DNA from: Thermoflexus hugenholtzii
Lineage (GTDB): Bacteria > Chloroflexota > Anaerolineae > Thermoflexales > Thermoflexaceae
DNA: 64,000 nt
Direction: 5' to 3'
NCBI RefSeq assembly: GCF_018771565.1
Contig: NZ_CP076326.1
Location: 310,001 to 374,000, forward strand
In this document: positions 33,003 through 43,197 of the stretch, piece after piece
How the letters are laid out: every line of letters starts with the position of its first letter
Numbering within the stretch: the stretch's first letter is position 1
Position numbers and translations under genes: made by a program
The notes under the pieces: model-generated
What the model was told of the DNA's origin: nothing
Seen by the model: the letters and a program-made list of their open reading frames with translations, nothing else
Databases searched by the model: none

Positions 33003-34582
33003 GCGGGACGGGCGCGCTCCTCGCCTTCTTCGTCGGATGGAGCCTGAGCTTCGGCCTCGGCCGGGCCCTCGCGGCGCTCCGGCGATGGCGCCCCCGGCGC
33101 CCGGATCCGCGGATCCTGCTCCTGCTGCTGGCGGCCTTCGCCCTCCGCGTCGGCGGGCTCACCGCCCAGTCCCTCTGGCGGGATGAGGTCGACGCCCTGC
33201 GCTTCGGCCGCGATCTCACCGCCGAGGTCGCGGCGGCCTTCCGGGTCGGGGCAGGGGCCGGATGGACGCGGCTGGCGGAGCTCCTCGCCCGCCCCGGGTT
33301 CAACGGGCCGCTCTATTTCCTGGGGCTGTTCCAGTGGGTCCGCCTGGCGGGCGATTCCGAGTTCGCCCTCCGCTTCCCCTCCGCCGCCCTGGGGGTCCTG
33401 AGCGTCGCCCTGGGCTTCGCCCTGTTCCGCCGGCATCTGACGCGGCCGGCCGCCCGGATGGCCGCCCTCGGGCTGGCCTTCTCTCCCTTCCTGGTCTGGT
33501 ATGGCCAGGAAGCGAAGATGTATGCGCTGCTGGTGACCCTCTTCCTGGCCGCGTGGGGGGCGATGGAGGCCGCCCGCCGGGATCCCGGCGGATGGCTGGA
33601 GGCCGTCCTCTGGATCGCCCTGGGCCTCTACAGCCACATCCTCTTCGCGCTCTTCGTGCCGGCGCTGCTCGCCTTAGGGATCCATCGGGCGGATCGAAGG
33701 TCCCTGCGCCTCCTCGTCCTGGTCCTCGGCCTGGTGCTCCTCGTCGATCTTCCCCTTCTGGCCTGGCAGATCCCCCAGCTCGTCCGATGGAGCGGGGGGA
33801 TCCGCGCGGCCTGCGGCGAAACCGGCTTCCCCCGCGTCCCGCCGTTGCAGGGCCTGGGGATGCTGGCCTGGGGGTTCAGCGTAGGGGTGTGGGGAGGCTT
33901 CCCGGATTGGGGGTTGGTTCCGTTCTCCGCCCTGGCCGCCCTGGGTCTGATGGCCGGGCGCGCGGGCGGGCGGTTCCGCGCCGCGCTGGGGATCTGGGCC
34001 CTGAGCCCGTGGGCGTTTCTTTCTCTCATTTCGCTGTGCCGCCCGCTCTTCGTCGAGCGCTATCTGATCGCGGCGGCGCCGGCCTGGATCGCCCTCGCCG
34101 CGGCGGGCTGGGCCCGGATCCCGGGACGGCTCCCGCGCGCCCTGGCCCTGGCCTGCGTCCTGACCCCGATGGCCGTCGGCCTCTGGGCCCAGACGGCGCT
34201 CCCGCTGAAATCGGACTTCCGGTCAGCCGCCCGGGTGGTGGCCGAGGGCTATCGCCCCGGAGATCTCATCCTCTTCCACATCGGGTATGTCCAGCATGTC
34301 TTCGATTACTACTTCCGCCGGCCCTACGAAGGCGCCTGGGCGCCGGCCACGATCTACCGGACCCCCGAGGGAACGTATGCGATGGGAGAGGCGGAGGTCG
34401 ACGCCCGGATGCGCGCGCTGATCCGGGGCCACGAGGTCGTCTGGCTGATCTACTCCGAAGCCGCCATGTGGGACGACCGGGATCTGGTCCGGCGCTGGCT
34501 GGACACCCACGGTCAGCTTCGAGAACGCTGGAGCTTCGCCCTGGTGGAAGTGCGCCGCTACGAAGGGTTCCATCTCCCATAG
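32999..34582 (+). CDS. GT39/GT83-like polytopic membrane glycosyltransferase
   Basis: 527 residues with about ten to eleven membrane helices and a C-terminal soluble domain. The first loop carries TAQSLWRDEVDALRFGRDL, the acidic DE motif of the GT-C fold (as in ArnT and PMT enzymes), and FNGPLYFLGLFQWVRLAG follows. The segment LVWYGQEAKMYALLV is also typical. GT-C enzymes use polyprenyl-phosphate sugar donors to modify proteins or lipids. The start ATG overlaps the MEMO gene stop (ATGA). Confidence 0.8.
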   Translation: MSGTGALLAFFVGWSLSFGLGRALAALRRWRPRRPDPRILLLLLAAFALRVGGLTAQSLWRDEVDALRFGRDLTAEVAAAFRVGAGAGWTRLAELLARPGFNGPLYFLGLFQWVRLAGDSEFALRFPSAALGVLSVALGFALFRRHLTRPAARMAALGLAFSPFLVWYGQEAKMYALLVTLFLAAWGAMEAARRDPGGWLEAVLWIALGLYSHILFALFVPALLALGIHRADRRSLRLLVLVLGLVLLVDLPLLAWQIPQLVRWSGGIRAACGETGFPRVPPLQGLGMLAWGFSVGVWGGFPDWGLVPFSALAALGLMAGRAGGRFRAALGIWALSPWAFLSLISLCRPLFVERYLIAAAPAWIALAAAGWARIPGRLPRALALACVLTPMAVGLWAQTALPLKSDFRSAARVVAEGYRPGDLILFHIGYVQHVFDYYFRRPYEGAWAPATIYRTPEGTYAMGEAEVDARMRALIRGHEVVWLIYSEAAMWDDRDLVRRWLDTHGQLRERWSFALVEVRRYEGFHLP

Positions 34583-34677
34583 CCTGTCGGGCGCTCAGAT
34601 TTTGGATCAATAACATGATCGAAAAGGTCCGATTTTCGATCAGACAGGCTCGACATCCCGGCGATTCGGTTTATAAT
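34581..34677 (+). promoter_or_regulatory. Nested inverted repeats and promoter of korDABC
   Basis: Directly after the glycosyltransferase stop. Outer arms AGCCTGTC (34581-34588) and GACAGGCT (34643-34650). Inner perfect inverted repeat TGATCGAAAA (34616-34625) and TTTTCGATCA (34633-34642), plus a third similar half-site GATTTTGGATCA at about 34598-34609. TCGACA (34650-34655) and TATAAT (34672-34677), 16 apart, form a promoter for the kor operon. The roughly 240-base leader to 34926 shows no gene or known riboswitch. The inner repeat could be an operator, and the outer stem could also act as a terminator. Confidence 0.65.
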
Positions 34678-34926
34678 GAGAGGTGAAGGAGGTATTCATC
34701 TCCTCGATCTCCCATGAGCGGCGTGCGGCGCAGGGATGAGCCCAGGATTCACCGTGGGGGCTGGATCCTCCGCCGCCCGGGGCGCTGGGGGAAGGGCGGC
34801 GGGCGATCGAGCGAGGGCCTCCTTTTATATCCCGCGCCGGTGAAGTCCCCCCTCCTCCTCCCGTTTTCGGATCCTCTCCTTCTTCCTCTCCCTGCAAGAA
34901 TCCCAGATCCTTCCGGGAGGCTCCCC

Positions 34927-35181
34927 ATGGCGGTCAAAGGCTGGATCCAGGTGGACGAGCGGTTCTGCAAGGGCTGTGAGCTGTGCGTGCATTTCTGCCC
35001 GCAGCAGGTCCTGGGGCTGGCATCGGATCGCCTGACGCCCAAGGGCTATCACCCGGCGCAGCTCCTCGATCCGGAGCGGTGCACCGGATGCGAGGTGTGC
35101 GCGGTGGTGTGCCCGGAGGGAGCGATCACGGTTTATCGTCAGGTCCGCCCGCGGGTGCCCGAAATGGTGATGCAAGGATGA
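34927..35181 (+). CDS. korD: 2-oxoacid:ferredoxin oxidoreductase, delta (ferredoxin) subunit
   Basis: 84 residues with two 4Fe-4S binding motifs: [16 protein letters not shown] and [16 protein letters not shown]. This is the bacterial-type ferredoxin subunit that passes electrons from the TPP-bearing beta subunit to a soluble ferredoxin. It starts the four-gene operon (delta, alpha, beta, gamma), with 10 bases to korA. The order and the alpha motif match 2-oxoglutarate or branched-chain 2-oxoacid enzymes; the substrate is not certain. Confidence 0.93.
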   Translation: MAVKGWIQVDERFCKGCELCVHFCPQQVLGLASDRLTPKGYHPAQLLDPERCTGCEVCAVVCPEGAITVYRQVRPRVPEMVMQG

Positions 35182-35191
35182 GGAGGAAAGC

Positions 35192-36352
35192 ATGGCGCGG
35201 GAGCTGCTGAAGGGCAACGAGGCGATGGCGGAGGCGGCCATCCGGGCCGGCGTCGAGGCGTATTTCGGGTATCCCATCACCCCACAGACCGAGCTGCTGG
35301 AGTATATGGCCCGACGCATGCCGGAGCTGGGGCGGGTGTTCGTGCAGGCGGAGAGCGAGATCGCGGCCATCAACATGGTCTACGGCGCGGCCTGCACCGG
35401 CGCCCGGGTGATGACCTCCTCCTCCGGACCGGGCATCAGCTTGATGATGGAGGGCCTTTCCTACATCGCGGGCACGGAGGTGCCCTGTGTGATCATCGAC
35501 GTGATGCGCGGCGGCCCCGGCCTGGGGAACATCGCGCCCTCCCAGGGGGATTACAACCAGATCGTGCGCGGCGGCGGCCACGGAGATTACCGGGTGATCA
35601 CCCTGGCCCCGGCGACGGTGCAGGAGGCCATCGACCTCACGGTCCTGGCCTTCGACCTGGCCGAGCGCTACCGCACCATCGCCGTGGTGCTGACGGATGG
35701 GAGCATCGGCCAGATGATGGAGCCCGCCGAGCTGCCGCCGATGCGCGAGCCCCCGCGGATCCGTCCGGACTGGGCGGTGACCGGCGCCCAGGGCCGCCCC
35801 CGGCGTGTCCTGACTTCGATCTACCTCGACCCCTATGAGGAGGAGAAGACCAACCGGCGTCTGCTGGAGCGCTGGCAGCAGATCCAGGCCCGGGAGGTGC
35901 GCTATCGGGAGTATTACCTGGATGACGCCGAGCTGGTGGTGGTGAGCTTCGGCATCGCGGGGCGGGTGGCCCTCTCGGCGGTGCGGGCCGCCCGGGCCGA
36001 GGGCATCCGGGTGGGGCTGCTCCGTCCGCTCACCCTCAGCCCCTTCCCCTATGCCGCCATCGAGGCCCTGAGCCGTCAGGCGGAGGCCTTCCTCGTGGTG
36101 GAGATGAACTCCGGCCAGATGCTGGACGACGTCATGCTGGCGGTGGCCCGGCGCGCCCCGGTGGCCTTCTACGGGCGGATGGGCGGCGTGGTGCCGTTCC
36201 CCGAGGAGATCCTGGAGGAGATCCGCCGCCTGGTCCGGGAGCCGCCGCCTCTGGAGGCGGCTCCCCGTGAGGCCTGGTTCCGCCGCATGGGGATGCGGGG
36301 GGCAGGCAACGGAAGCGGCCCATCCGGCATGCGGGAAGCGGCGAACCCCTGA
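35192..36352 (+). CDS. korA: 2-oxoacid:ferredoxin oxidoreductase, alpha subunit
   Basis: 386 residues. The N-terminus has the [20 protein letters not shown] segment and the substrate motif [13 protein letters not shown] (domain I, YPITPxTE). It continues with [20 protein letters not shown] and a domain II transketolase C-like fold ([20 protein letters not shown]). The YPITP loop contacts the 2-oxoacid. Residues 355-386 are a poorly conserved tail. It overlaps nothing, with GAGGAAAG ahead of the ATG. A separate 628-residue enzyme of this family at 55349 is a gamma-alpha fusion. Confidence 0.93.
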   Translation: MARELLKGNEAMAEAAIRAGVEAYFGYPITPQTELLEYMARRMPELGRVFVQAESEIAAINMVYGAACTGARVMTSSSGPGISLMMEGLSYIAGTEVPCVIIDVMRGGPGLGNIAPSQGDYNQIVRGGGHGDYRVITLAPATVQEAIDLTVLAFDLAERYRTIAVVLTDGSIGQMMEPAELPPMREPPRIRPDWAVTGAQGRPRRVLTSIYLDPYEEEKTNRRLLERWQQIQAREVRYREYYLDDAELVVVSFGIAGRVALSAVRAARAEGIRVGLLRPLTLSPFPYAAIEALSRQAEAFLVVEMNSGQMLDDVMLAVARRAPVAFYGRMGGVVPFPEEILEEIRRLVREPPPLEAAPREAWFRRMGMRGAGNGSGPSGMREAANP

Positions 36353-36373
36353 GGGACAGGAGGGAGATCCGAC

Positions 36374-37162
36374 ATGGTGGCGACGATCCCGCTGGAGCGG
36401 ACTTACGAGAAAGTCTACGAGCGGCCGCGCGTCCTCCTTGAGGTGCACACGCATTACTGCCCGGGGTGCACCCACGGCGTGGCCCATCGCCTGATCGCGG
36501 AGGTCCTGGAGGAGATGGGCCTGCGGGAGATCACCATCGGGGTGGCCTCCGTGGGCTGCTCCGTCTTCGCCTATAACTACTTCGATGTGGATTTCGTGGA
36601 AGCTCCCCACGGCCGGGCGCCGGCGATGGCCACCGGCATCAAGCGGATGCTGCCGGACCGCATCGTCTTCACCTACCAGGGGGACGGGGACCTGGCCTCC
36701 ATCGGGATGGGGGAGATCATCCACACGGCGGCCCGCGGGGAGAACATCACGGTCATCTTCATCAACAACGCCAACTACGGGATGACCGGCGGGCAGATGG
36801 CCCCGACCACCGTCCCCGGCCAGCGGACGACCACCACGCCTCAAGGCCGGGACGTGCGCCGCTCGGGCTATCCCATCCGCATGGCGGAGCTGCTGGCTGG
36901 CCTGGAGGGGCCCAGCTACGTGGTGCGCCGCAGCCTCCACGATCCGAAGAACATCCGCCTGGCGAAGAAGGCGATCCGGCTGGCCTTCGAAGCCCAGCGG
37001 CGCGGCCTCGGCTTCTCCTTCGTGGAGCTGCTCTCCACCTGCCCGACCAACTGGGGGCTCTCGCCCATCGAGGCGATGCACTGGGTGGAGGAGATGATGA
37101 TCCCGGTCTTCCCCCTGGGGGATTTCAAGGTGGCCCCCGAGCTGAAGGCCCTGCGAGTCTGA
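36374..37162 (+). CDS. korB: 2-oxoacid:ferredoxin oxidoreductase, beta (TPP) subunit
   Basis: 262 residues with the iron-sulfur/TPP region [45 protein letters not shown] and [19 protein letters not shown], which is the GDGxxx(N)x TPP-pyrophosphate motif. It catalyses oxidative decarboxylation of the 2-oxoacid with CoA. Partner of korA, 21 bases upstream. The final residues ([14 protein letters not shown]) are typical of the 2-oxoglutarate-type beta subunit. Confidence 0.93.
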   Translation: MVATIPLERTYEKVYERPRVLLEVHTHYCPGCTHGVAHRLIAEVLEEMGLREITIGVASVGCSVFAYNYFDVDFVEAPHGRAPAMATGIKRMLPDRIVFTYQGDGDLASIGMGEIIHTAARGENITVIFINNANYGMTGGQMAPTTVPGQRTTTTPQGRDVRRSGYPIRMAELLAGLEGPSYVVRRSLHDPKNIRLAKKAIRLAFEAQRRGLGFSFVELLSTCPTNWGLSPIEAMHWVEEMMIPVFPLGDFKVAPELKALRV

Positions 37163-37210
37163 GGGTGGCGCAGGAGCTCCAATCGATCCTGAGAGATCCG
37201 GGAGGTGCGG

Positions 37211-37771
37211 ATGCAGGTCGAGATCGTCATCGCCGGGTTCGGCGGCCAGGGCATCCTGTTCGCCGGGCAGGTGCTGGCTTACGCGGCCATGGACGCCGGC
37301 AAGGAGGTGACCTGGTTCCCCTCCTACGGGCCGGAGATGCGCGGGGGGACCGCCAACTGCACAGTGATCATCTCGGATGAGGAGATCGGATCGCCCCTGG
37401 TGCAGCATCCCCGCGCTGCCATCGTGATGAACCGACCCTCCCTGGACAAATACGAGCCGCTGGTCCGGCCGGGAGGGCTTCTAATTGTCAACGCCTCGAT
37501 GGCCGGGCGGGCGGTGGAGCGGACGGATCTGGAGGTGGTGGCCCTTCCGGCCAGCGAGATGGCGGAAGCCCTGGGGGATCGGCGGCTGGCCAACATGGTG
37601 CTGGTGGGGGCTCTGCTCGCCCGGCTCCCGGTGCTGACGCTGGACCAGGTGGAGCAGGCGTTGCGGGAGCATATGCCGGGCCGCCATCGGCATCTCATCG
37701 AGCAGAACATCCGGGCCCTGCGGGAAGGGGCCCGCGCCGCTCAGGAAACCCTCATCGTCCTCCCGCGTTAA
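37211..37771 (+). CDS. korC: 2-oxoacid:ferredoxin oxidoreductase, gamma subunit
   Basis: 186 residues beginning MQVEIVIAGFGGQGILFAGQ, with ADAG replaced by YAAMDAGKEVTWFPSYGPEM followed by RGGTANCTVIISDEEI. This is the gamma domain that helps form the CoA-binding site. The ATG at 37211 has GGGAGGTGCGG ahead of it. It closes the korDABC operon, and a hairpin follows at 37799-37825. Confidence 0.93.
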   Translation: MQVEIVIAGFGGQGILFAGQVLAYAAMDAGKEVTWFPSYGPEMRGGTANCTVIISDEEIGSPLVQHPRAAIVMNRPSLDKYEPLVRPGGLLIVNASMAGRAVERTDLEVVALPASEMAEALGDRRLANMVLVGALLARLPVLTLDQVEQALREHMPGRHRHLIEQNIRALREGARAAQETLIVLPR

Positions 37772-37798
37772 GCGGATCCCCCCTTTACGCATCGGGGA

Positions 37799-37825
37799 CG
37801 GGGAGGCCCCGGAAGGGCCTCCCCG
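37799..37825. terminator. Hairpin after korDABC
   Basis: Perfect 11-base stem CGGGGAGGCCC (37799-37809) and GGGCCTCCCCG (37815-37825) with loop CGGAA. The following bases are not T-rich, so it is a weak or factor-assisted terminator. A -10-like TAAAAT upstream of dnaJ lies near 37872-37877. Confidence 0.65.
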
Positions 37826-37951
37826 TGCCGGGATGGTTTCCCCGTTGTTGATCTCCCCTCCGGCAAATGGATTAAAATCCCGGATTGAGCGCAGCGCATT
37901 CCTGCGCGGATCCCAGAGCGAATCGGGCGTGTGGGAGACCGGAGCGGCGCG

Positions 37952-38863
37952 ATGGAGTTCAAGGACTACTATGCCATCCTCGGCGTGAGCCCGGATGCCA
38001 GCGAAGAGGAGATCAAGCGGGCCTATCGCAAGCTGGCCCGCCAATACCACCCCGACGTGAACCCGGGGGATAAGGCGGCGGAGGAGAAATTCAAGGAGAT
38101 CAACGAGGCCTACGAGGTGCTCTCGGACCCCGAGAAGCGGCGCAAATACGATGAGCTCCGCCGCCAGTATGAAGCCTGGCGCCGGGCCGGCTACGATCCC
38201 GGCCAGTTCGACTGGTCCCCCTGGGTCCAGCCCGGCGGGGTGCGGGTGGAGGTCGGGGACCTGGAGGATCTTTTCTCCGACTTCTTCGAAATGCTGTTCG
38301 GCGGGATGCCCCGGCGGACCCGAGGGTGGACGGCCACGCGGCTTCGGGGGCGGGATGTGGAGCAGCCCATCACCCTTACCCTGGAGGAGGCCTTCCAGGG
38401 GACCACCTGCATCGTCCGGACGCGGGACGGGCGGCGGCTGGAGGTCCGCATCCCGCCCGGGGTGCGCACCGGATCTCGGGTGCGGGTCCCGGGGGCGGGG
38501 GAGCCCGGCTACGGCGGCCCGCCAGGGGATCTCTACCTGGTGATCGAGGTCGCGCCCCATCCCCTGTTTGAGCGTCGGGATCAGGACCTCTACGCCCCCC
38601 TGACCGTCGACCTCTACACGGCGGTCCTGGGCGGCGAGGTCCCCTTCCGCCATCTGGATGGACGAACCCTGATGGTGCGGATCCCGCCGGAGACCCAGAA
38701 CGGCGCGCTGATCCGCCTGCGCGGGGAGGGCATGCCTTCCCCGAACCGGCCGGGGGAGCGGGGCGATCTGTATCTGCGGGTCACGGTGGAGATCCCGCGA
38801 AACCTGACCCCCCGGGAGCGGGAGCTCTTCGCGGAGCTGGCCCGCATGCGTCGGGGGCGTTGA
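37952..38863 (+). CDS. DnaJ-family co-chaperone without zinc finger (CbpA-like)
   Basis: 303 residues. J-domain at 1-70 ([20 protein letters not shown], with the HPD motif in [12 protein letters not shown]), then a Gly/Trp-rich linker and two beta-barrel substrate domains ([33 protein letters not shown]). The CxxCxGxG zinc finger of DnaJ is missing. It delivers unfolded proteins to DnaK. It leads an apparent stress operon with two HtrA proteases and HspR, so it is probably under HspR control, although no CTTGAGT-type HAIR box was seen upstream. Confidence 0.93.
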   Translation: MEFKDYYAILGVSPDASEEEIKRAYRKLARQYHPDVNPGDKAAEEKFKEINEAYEVLSDPEKRRKYDELRRQYEAWRRAGYDPGQFDWSPWVQPGGVRVEVGDLEDLFSDFFEMLFGGMPRRTRGWTATRLRGRDVEQPITLTLEEAFQGTTCIVRTRDGRRLEVRIPPGVRTGSRVRVPGAGEPGYGGPPGDLYLVIEVAPHPLFERRDQDLYAPLTVDLYTAVLGGEVPFRHLDGRTLMVRIPPETQNGALIRLRGEGMPSPNRPGERGDLYLRVTVEIPRNLTPRERELFAELARMRRGR

Positions 38864-38922
38864 AAGGCGAGAGGCCGCGCGACGGCCTCGCCCATCCTGA
38901 AGCCTGCAGGGGGTGAGAACCG

Positions 38923-40095
38923 ATGCGCTGGAAAAACGGCTTCTGGCTGTTGCTGGGCCTCGGCGTGCTGCTCAGCGGATGTCGCTCGCTCCCGTTGCGG
39001 GAGCTGATCTTCGTCACTCCCACCCCGCGCCCCGGAGGCGCGGCGGCGCGGCCGGCCGGGCCGACGCCGACGCTCCCCCCGTTGCCCGCCGGCCTCGAGG
39101 AGGAGGAGCAGCGCCTGATCGCCATCTACCAGAAGGTCCTCCCCTCCGTCGTCAACATTGACGTAGAGGGTGTGGAGACCTCTGTGTTCGGGAGCGGGTC
39201 CGGCTTCGTTTACGACACTCAGGGCCACATCGTCACCAACAACCACGTGGTGGAGCAGGCGGAGGAGATCTGGGTGACGTTCTACGACGGCACGGTGGCC
39301 CGGGCGCGGGTGGTGGGCCGCGACGTCTACAGCGACCTGGCCGTGATCCGGGTGGACGTGCCGCCGGAGCTGCTCCGGCCGGCGGAGCTGGGGGATTCGG
39401 AGACGCTGCGGGTGGGTCAGAAGGTGGTGGCCATCGGCAACCCCTTCGGCCTGCGGGGAACGATGACCCTGGGGATCATCAGCGCCCTGGGCCGGGCCCT
39501 GGAGACGCCCACCCGCTTCCAGATCCCGGACGTGATCCAGACGGACGCGGCCATCAACCCCGGCAACTCCGGCGGGCCCCTGGTGGATCTGGAAGGGCGG
39601 GTGATCGGCGTGAACTCGGCCATCCGCACGGATTCCAGTGCGACGGGCATCCCGGCCAACATCGGGATCGGGTTCGCCATCCCGGTGAACGCTGTTAAGC
39701 GGGTGGTGCCCCAGCTGATCCGCGAGGGGCGGGTCCGTTACCCGTATCTGGGGATCAGCGCCACGGGGGGCATTTCCCTGGCCGAACTGCGGGCGCGCGG
39801 GTATGACGTCCCGGACGTCCGCGGCGTCCTGATCCAGGAGGTCCAGCCCGACGGCCCGGCGGCCCGGGCGGGCCTGCGGGGCGGCACCCGCGAGGTGCGG
39901 GTCCGCGGGGCCTCCGTCCGGCTCGGGGGGGATATCATCACGGCTATCGATGGGCACCCCATCGCTTCCTTTGATGAGCTGGTCTCGTATCTCGTGAACC
40001 ACACGGAGGTCGGCCAGACGGTCACCCTGACCATCCTGCGCGACGGCCAGGAGCAGCAGGTTCAGGTCACCCTGGGGGAGCGGCCGTCCCCGTGA
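38923..40095 (+). CDS. HtrA/DegQ-family serine protease, lipoprotein with one PDZ domain
   Basis: 390 residues. The signal ends GVLLSGC (lipidated Cys near residue 20). The trypsin-like domain has catalytic His in HIVTNNHVVEQA, Asp in VYSDLAVIRVD and Ser in INPGNSGGPLVDL. A PDZ domain occupies roughly 280-385. It degrades or refolds misfolded extracytoplasmic proteins. It follows dnaJ and is paired with a second protease 18 bases downstream. Confidence 0.93.
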   Translation: MRWKNGFWLLLGLGVLLSGCRSLPLRELIFVTPTPRPGGAAARPAGPTPTLPPLPAGLEEEEQRLIAIYQKVLPSVVNIDVEGVETSVFGSGSGFVYDTQGHIVTNNHVVEQAEEIWVTFYDGTVARARVVGRDVYSDLAVIRVDVPPELLRPAELGDSETLRVGQKVVAIGNPFGLRGTMTLGIISALGRALETPTRFQIPDVIQTDAAINPGNSGGPLVDLEGRVIGVNSAIRTDSSATGIPANIGIGFAIPVNAVKRVVPQLIREGRVRYPYLGISATGGISLAELRARGYDVPDVRGVLIQEVQPDGPAARAGLRGGTREVRVRGASVRLGGDIITAIDGHPIASFDELVSYLVNHTEVGQTVTLTILRDGQEQQVQVTLGERPSP

Positions 40096-40113
40096 TCTCA
40101 TTTGGGGGAAGCG

Positions 40114-41301
40114 ATGCGCACATCACGCTGGCTGCCGGTGGTGGGAGCGATTCTGGTGATCGGGGTTTGTGCGGCGGCGACCGTCTGGGTGGTCTCCTGG
40201 GCACAGGCGAGGATCCGCCCGACGGGCCGTCCCGCCGCGCCGGCCACCCTTCCGGTCCCCTCGGGGGCGACCCCCACGCCGCTTCCGCCTGGCGTCCTCT
40301 CCGAGGCCCGGGCGCTGGAGGCGGCCTTCATCGCCGTTTACGAGCGGGTCAGCCCCTCCGTGGTGCACATCACCACCCGGGCCACCGCTTTCGATCTGTT
40401 CCGGGGGCCGATCTATCAGGAGGGCACCGGTTCGGGGTTCGTGTGGGACCGGGAGGGGCATATCGTGACGAACAACCATGTGGTGGAGGGGGCGGAGCAA
40501 ATTGAGGTGATCTTCGCCGACGGCACCACCGTCCCGGCCGCTCGGGTGGGCGCCGACGCCTACAACGACCTGGCCGTCTTACGGGTTCAGGTGCCGCCGG
40601 AGAAGCTGGTCCCGGTGACCCTGGGGGATTCCGCCTCCCTGCGGGTGGGGCAGTGGGTGATCGCCATCGGCAACCCCTTCGGGCTGGATCGCACGATGAC
40701 CGTGGGGGTGATCAGCGCCCTGGGGCGCACCCTGGAGCTCTCCGATCGCCCCCTGGGCGAGGTGATCCAGACGGACGCGGCCATCAACCCGGGCAACTCC
40801 GGCGGACCGCTGCTGGACCTGGACGGGCGGGTGATCGGGATCAACACGGCCATCCGTTCCCCCAGCGGGGGCTCCATCGGCATCGGCTTCGCCGTCCCCG
40901 TGAACACCATCAAGCGGGTGGTCCCCGAGCTGATCGCCCGGGGCCGTTACCCGCATCCCTGGCTGGGGGCCTCGTTCTTCGAGGTGACGCCGGCCTTCGC
41001 TCAAGCCTTCAACCTCCCGGCGGATCACGGTCTGCTCACCGTCCAGGTGGTGCCGGACGGGCCGGCGGCTCGGGCGGGGTTGCGGGGGGCGACCCGGCGG
41101 GTGCCCACCCGGATGGGGGATGTGTTCCTGGGCGGGGATCTGGTCACGGCCATCGACGGCCGTCCGTTGCGGAGGGTGGACGATCTGGTGATCTACCTGG
41201 AGAACTATAAGCGGGTGGGGGAGACGGTGACCCTCTCCATCCTGCGGGACGGACGGCCCCTGACCCTCACCGTGACCCTGGGGGAGCGTCCCACGGAGTG
41301 A
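40114..41301 (+). CDS. HtrA/DegQ-family serine protease, membrane-anchored, one PDZ domain
   Basis: 395 residues with an N-terminal membrane anchor (VVGAILVIGVCAAATVWVV), no lipobox Cys in the right place, and the same triad: His in IVTNNHVVEGA, Asp in YNDLAVLRVQ, Ser in INPGNSGGPLLDL. It is about half identical by eye to the preceding protease, so the pair arose by duplication with different membrane attachment. The ATG at 40114 follows TTTGGGGGAAGCG. Confidence 0.93.
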   Translation: MRTSRWLPVVGAILVIGVCAAATVWVVSWAQARIRPTGRPAAPATLPVPSGATPTPLPPGVLSEARALEAAFIAVYERVSPSVVHITTRATAFDLFRGPIYQEGTGSGFVWDREGHIVTNNHVVEGAEQIEVIFADGTTVPAARVGADAYNDLAVLRVQVPPEKLVPVTLGDSASLRVGQWVIAIGNPFGLDRTMTVGVISALGRTLELSDRPLGEVIQTDAAINPGNSGGPLLDLDGRVIGINTAIRSPSGGSIGIGFAVPVNTIKRVVPELIARGRYPHPWLGASFFEVTPAFAQAFNLPADHGLLTVQVVPDGPAARAGLRGATRRVPTRMGDVFLGGDLVTAIDGRPLRRVDDLVIYLENYKRVGETVTLSILRDGRPLTLTVTLGERPTE

Positions 41302-41329
41302 GCGGTTCCGGAAGGAGGTGGAGGCGACC

Positions 41330-41683
41330 ATGGAGATCCGGGCCTACGCGGTGGAGGTGGTCGACGAGGATGAGCCGCGCTACCGGATCGGGGCGGTGGC
41401 GGCGATGGTGCAGCTGCATCCCCAGACCATCCGGTATTACGAGTCCATCGGGCTGATCACTCCGCGTCGGCCCCGCGGTCGGACCCGCATGTATTCCGAG
41501 CGGGATGTGGCCCGGCTGCGCCGCATCGTGGAGCTGACCCGTCTGGGGGTGAACCTGGCCGGGGTGGAGATCATCCTGCGCCTGCAGGAGCAGATCGAGG
41601 CCCTGCAGGCGGAGGTGGAGCGTCTCCGCGCCATGCTCGCCGCCTCCGTTCCTGGGGATCCGGAAGAGCATGCGGGACCCTGA
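41330..41683 (+). CDS. hspR: MerR-family heat-shock regulator, HspR-like
   Basis: 117 residues. The MerR helix-turn-helix (YRIGAVAAMVQLHPQTIRYY, ESIGLITPRRP) is followed by the HspR-type sequence RMYSERDVARLRRIVELTRL, GVNLAGVEIILRLQEQIEAL. HspR represses dnaK/dnaJ/clpB operons and is relieved by DnaK. Placement at the end of the dnaJ-htrA-htrA unit supports autoregulated stress control. Start chosen at the ATG 41330 behind GGAAGGAGGTGGAGG. Confidence 0.9.
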   Translation: MEIRAYAVEVVDEDEPRYRIGAVAAMVQLHPQTIRYYESIGLITPRRPRGRTRMYSERDVARLRRIVELTRLGVNLAGVEIILRLQEQIEALQAEVERLRAMLAASVPGDPEEHAGP

Positions 41684-41724
41684 AACCTGTCCGCTGGCAT
41701 CCTGAACCGTGAGGAGGGAGCGCC

Positions 41725-42237
<513 letters not shown>

Positions 42238-42281
42238 CCCGATGAAACAGATGGATGCCCTGCGCCATTCAGGAGAGGGAC

Positions 42282-43169
42282 ATGCATATCGGCATCTGTC
42301 TACCGAACTACGGCCGGTCCGCCACACCTCAGGCGATTCAGGAGGTCGCTCGGGCCGCCGAGGACCTGGGCTTCGATTCGATCTGGACTACGGACCACAT
42401 TCTGGTCCCGGAGGCCCATTATGAGCCCTACGGCCGCATCTTCGAGACCTGGACGACCCTGGCCTACCTCGCCGGGCAGACCCAGCGCGTCCGGCTGGGG
42501 ACCTCCATCCTGCTGCTGGGGCTGCGGAATCCGGTGCTGGTAGCCAAGCAGGCGGCCACGCTGGATCAGCTCTCCGGCGGCCGACTGATCCTGGGCATCG
42601 GGGCGGGCTGGCTGGCCCGGGAGTTCGAGAACCTGGGCGTCTCCTTCCGACGCCGCATCCGCTTCCTGGAGGAGGGCATCGCGCTGATGCGGGCCCTGTG
42701 GGCCAGCCCGCGCCCCCGCTTCCACGGCCGCTTCTTCCACATTGAAGACGCCGTCTTCGAGCCGCTGCCCCTCCAGCCCGGCGGGCCGCCCATCTGGATC
42801 GGCGGCAACACCGAGGCCGCGGTGCGACGGGCCGCCCGGCTGGGGGACGCATGGCACCCCGTGGGCCTGGACCCGGAGACCCTGCGGGAGCGGATCGCCC
42901 GGCTGCGGGAATGGGCCGGCGGGCGCCCCATCCCGGTGATCTGCCGCATGTATGTGGCCCTGGATTCCACTCTTCCGCCCATCTACACCTCCCCCACCGG
43001 GGAGCGGCGGATGCGGCTCACCGGATCCCCCGAGCAGATCCTGGAAGGGTTGCAGGCCCTCCGGGCGGCCGGAGCCGAGGGGGTGATCCTCACCTTCGAG
43101 GCCCCCACCGCCGAAGCCCAGATCGAACAAATGGGGCGCATCGCAGCCCTCCGCCCGCACCTGGGCTGA
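42282..43169 (+). CDS. LLM-class (luciferase-like) F420/flavin oxidoreductase
   Basis: 295 residues. TIM-barrel luciferase-like protein: MHIGICLPNYGRSATPQAI, EDLGFDSIWTTDHILVP, TSILLLGLRNPVLVAKQA, LSGGRLILGIGAGWLAREFE and PPIWIGGNTEAAVRRAARL. These match the F420-dependent subfamily. Substrate unknown. The ATG at 42282 is preceded by AGGAGAGGGAC. Confidence 0.9.
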   Translation: MHIGICLPNYGRSATPQAIQEVARAAEDLGFDSIWTTDHILVPEAHYEPYGRIFETWTTLAYLAGQTQRVRLGTSILLLGLRNPVLVAKQAATLDQLSGGRLILGIGAGWLAREFENLGVSFRRRIRFLEEGIALMRALWASPRPRFHGRFFHIEDAVFEPLPLQPGGPPIWIGGNTEAAVRRAARLGDAWHPVGLDPETLRERIARLREWAGGRPIPVICRMYVALDSTLPPIYTSPTGERRMRLTGSPEQILEGLQALRAAGAEGVILTFEAPTAEAQIEQMGRIAALRPHLG

Positions 43170-43197
43170 GACGCTGCGGAGGCCATGGAGGTCAAAA

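Noticed and set aside
37830-37951. HAIR operator (CTTGAGT-N7-ACTCAAG) expected for HspR upstream of dnaJ
   Set aside because: No matching inverted pair was found; only isolated TTGAG-like bases occur.
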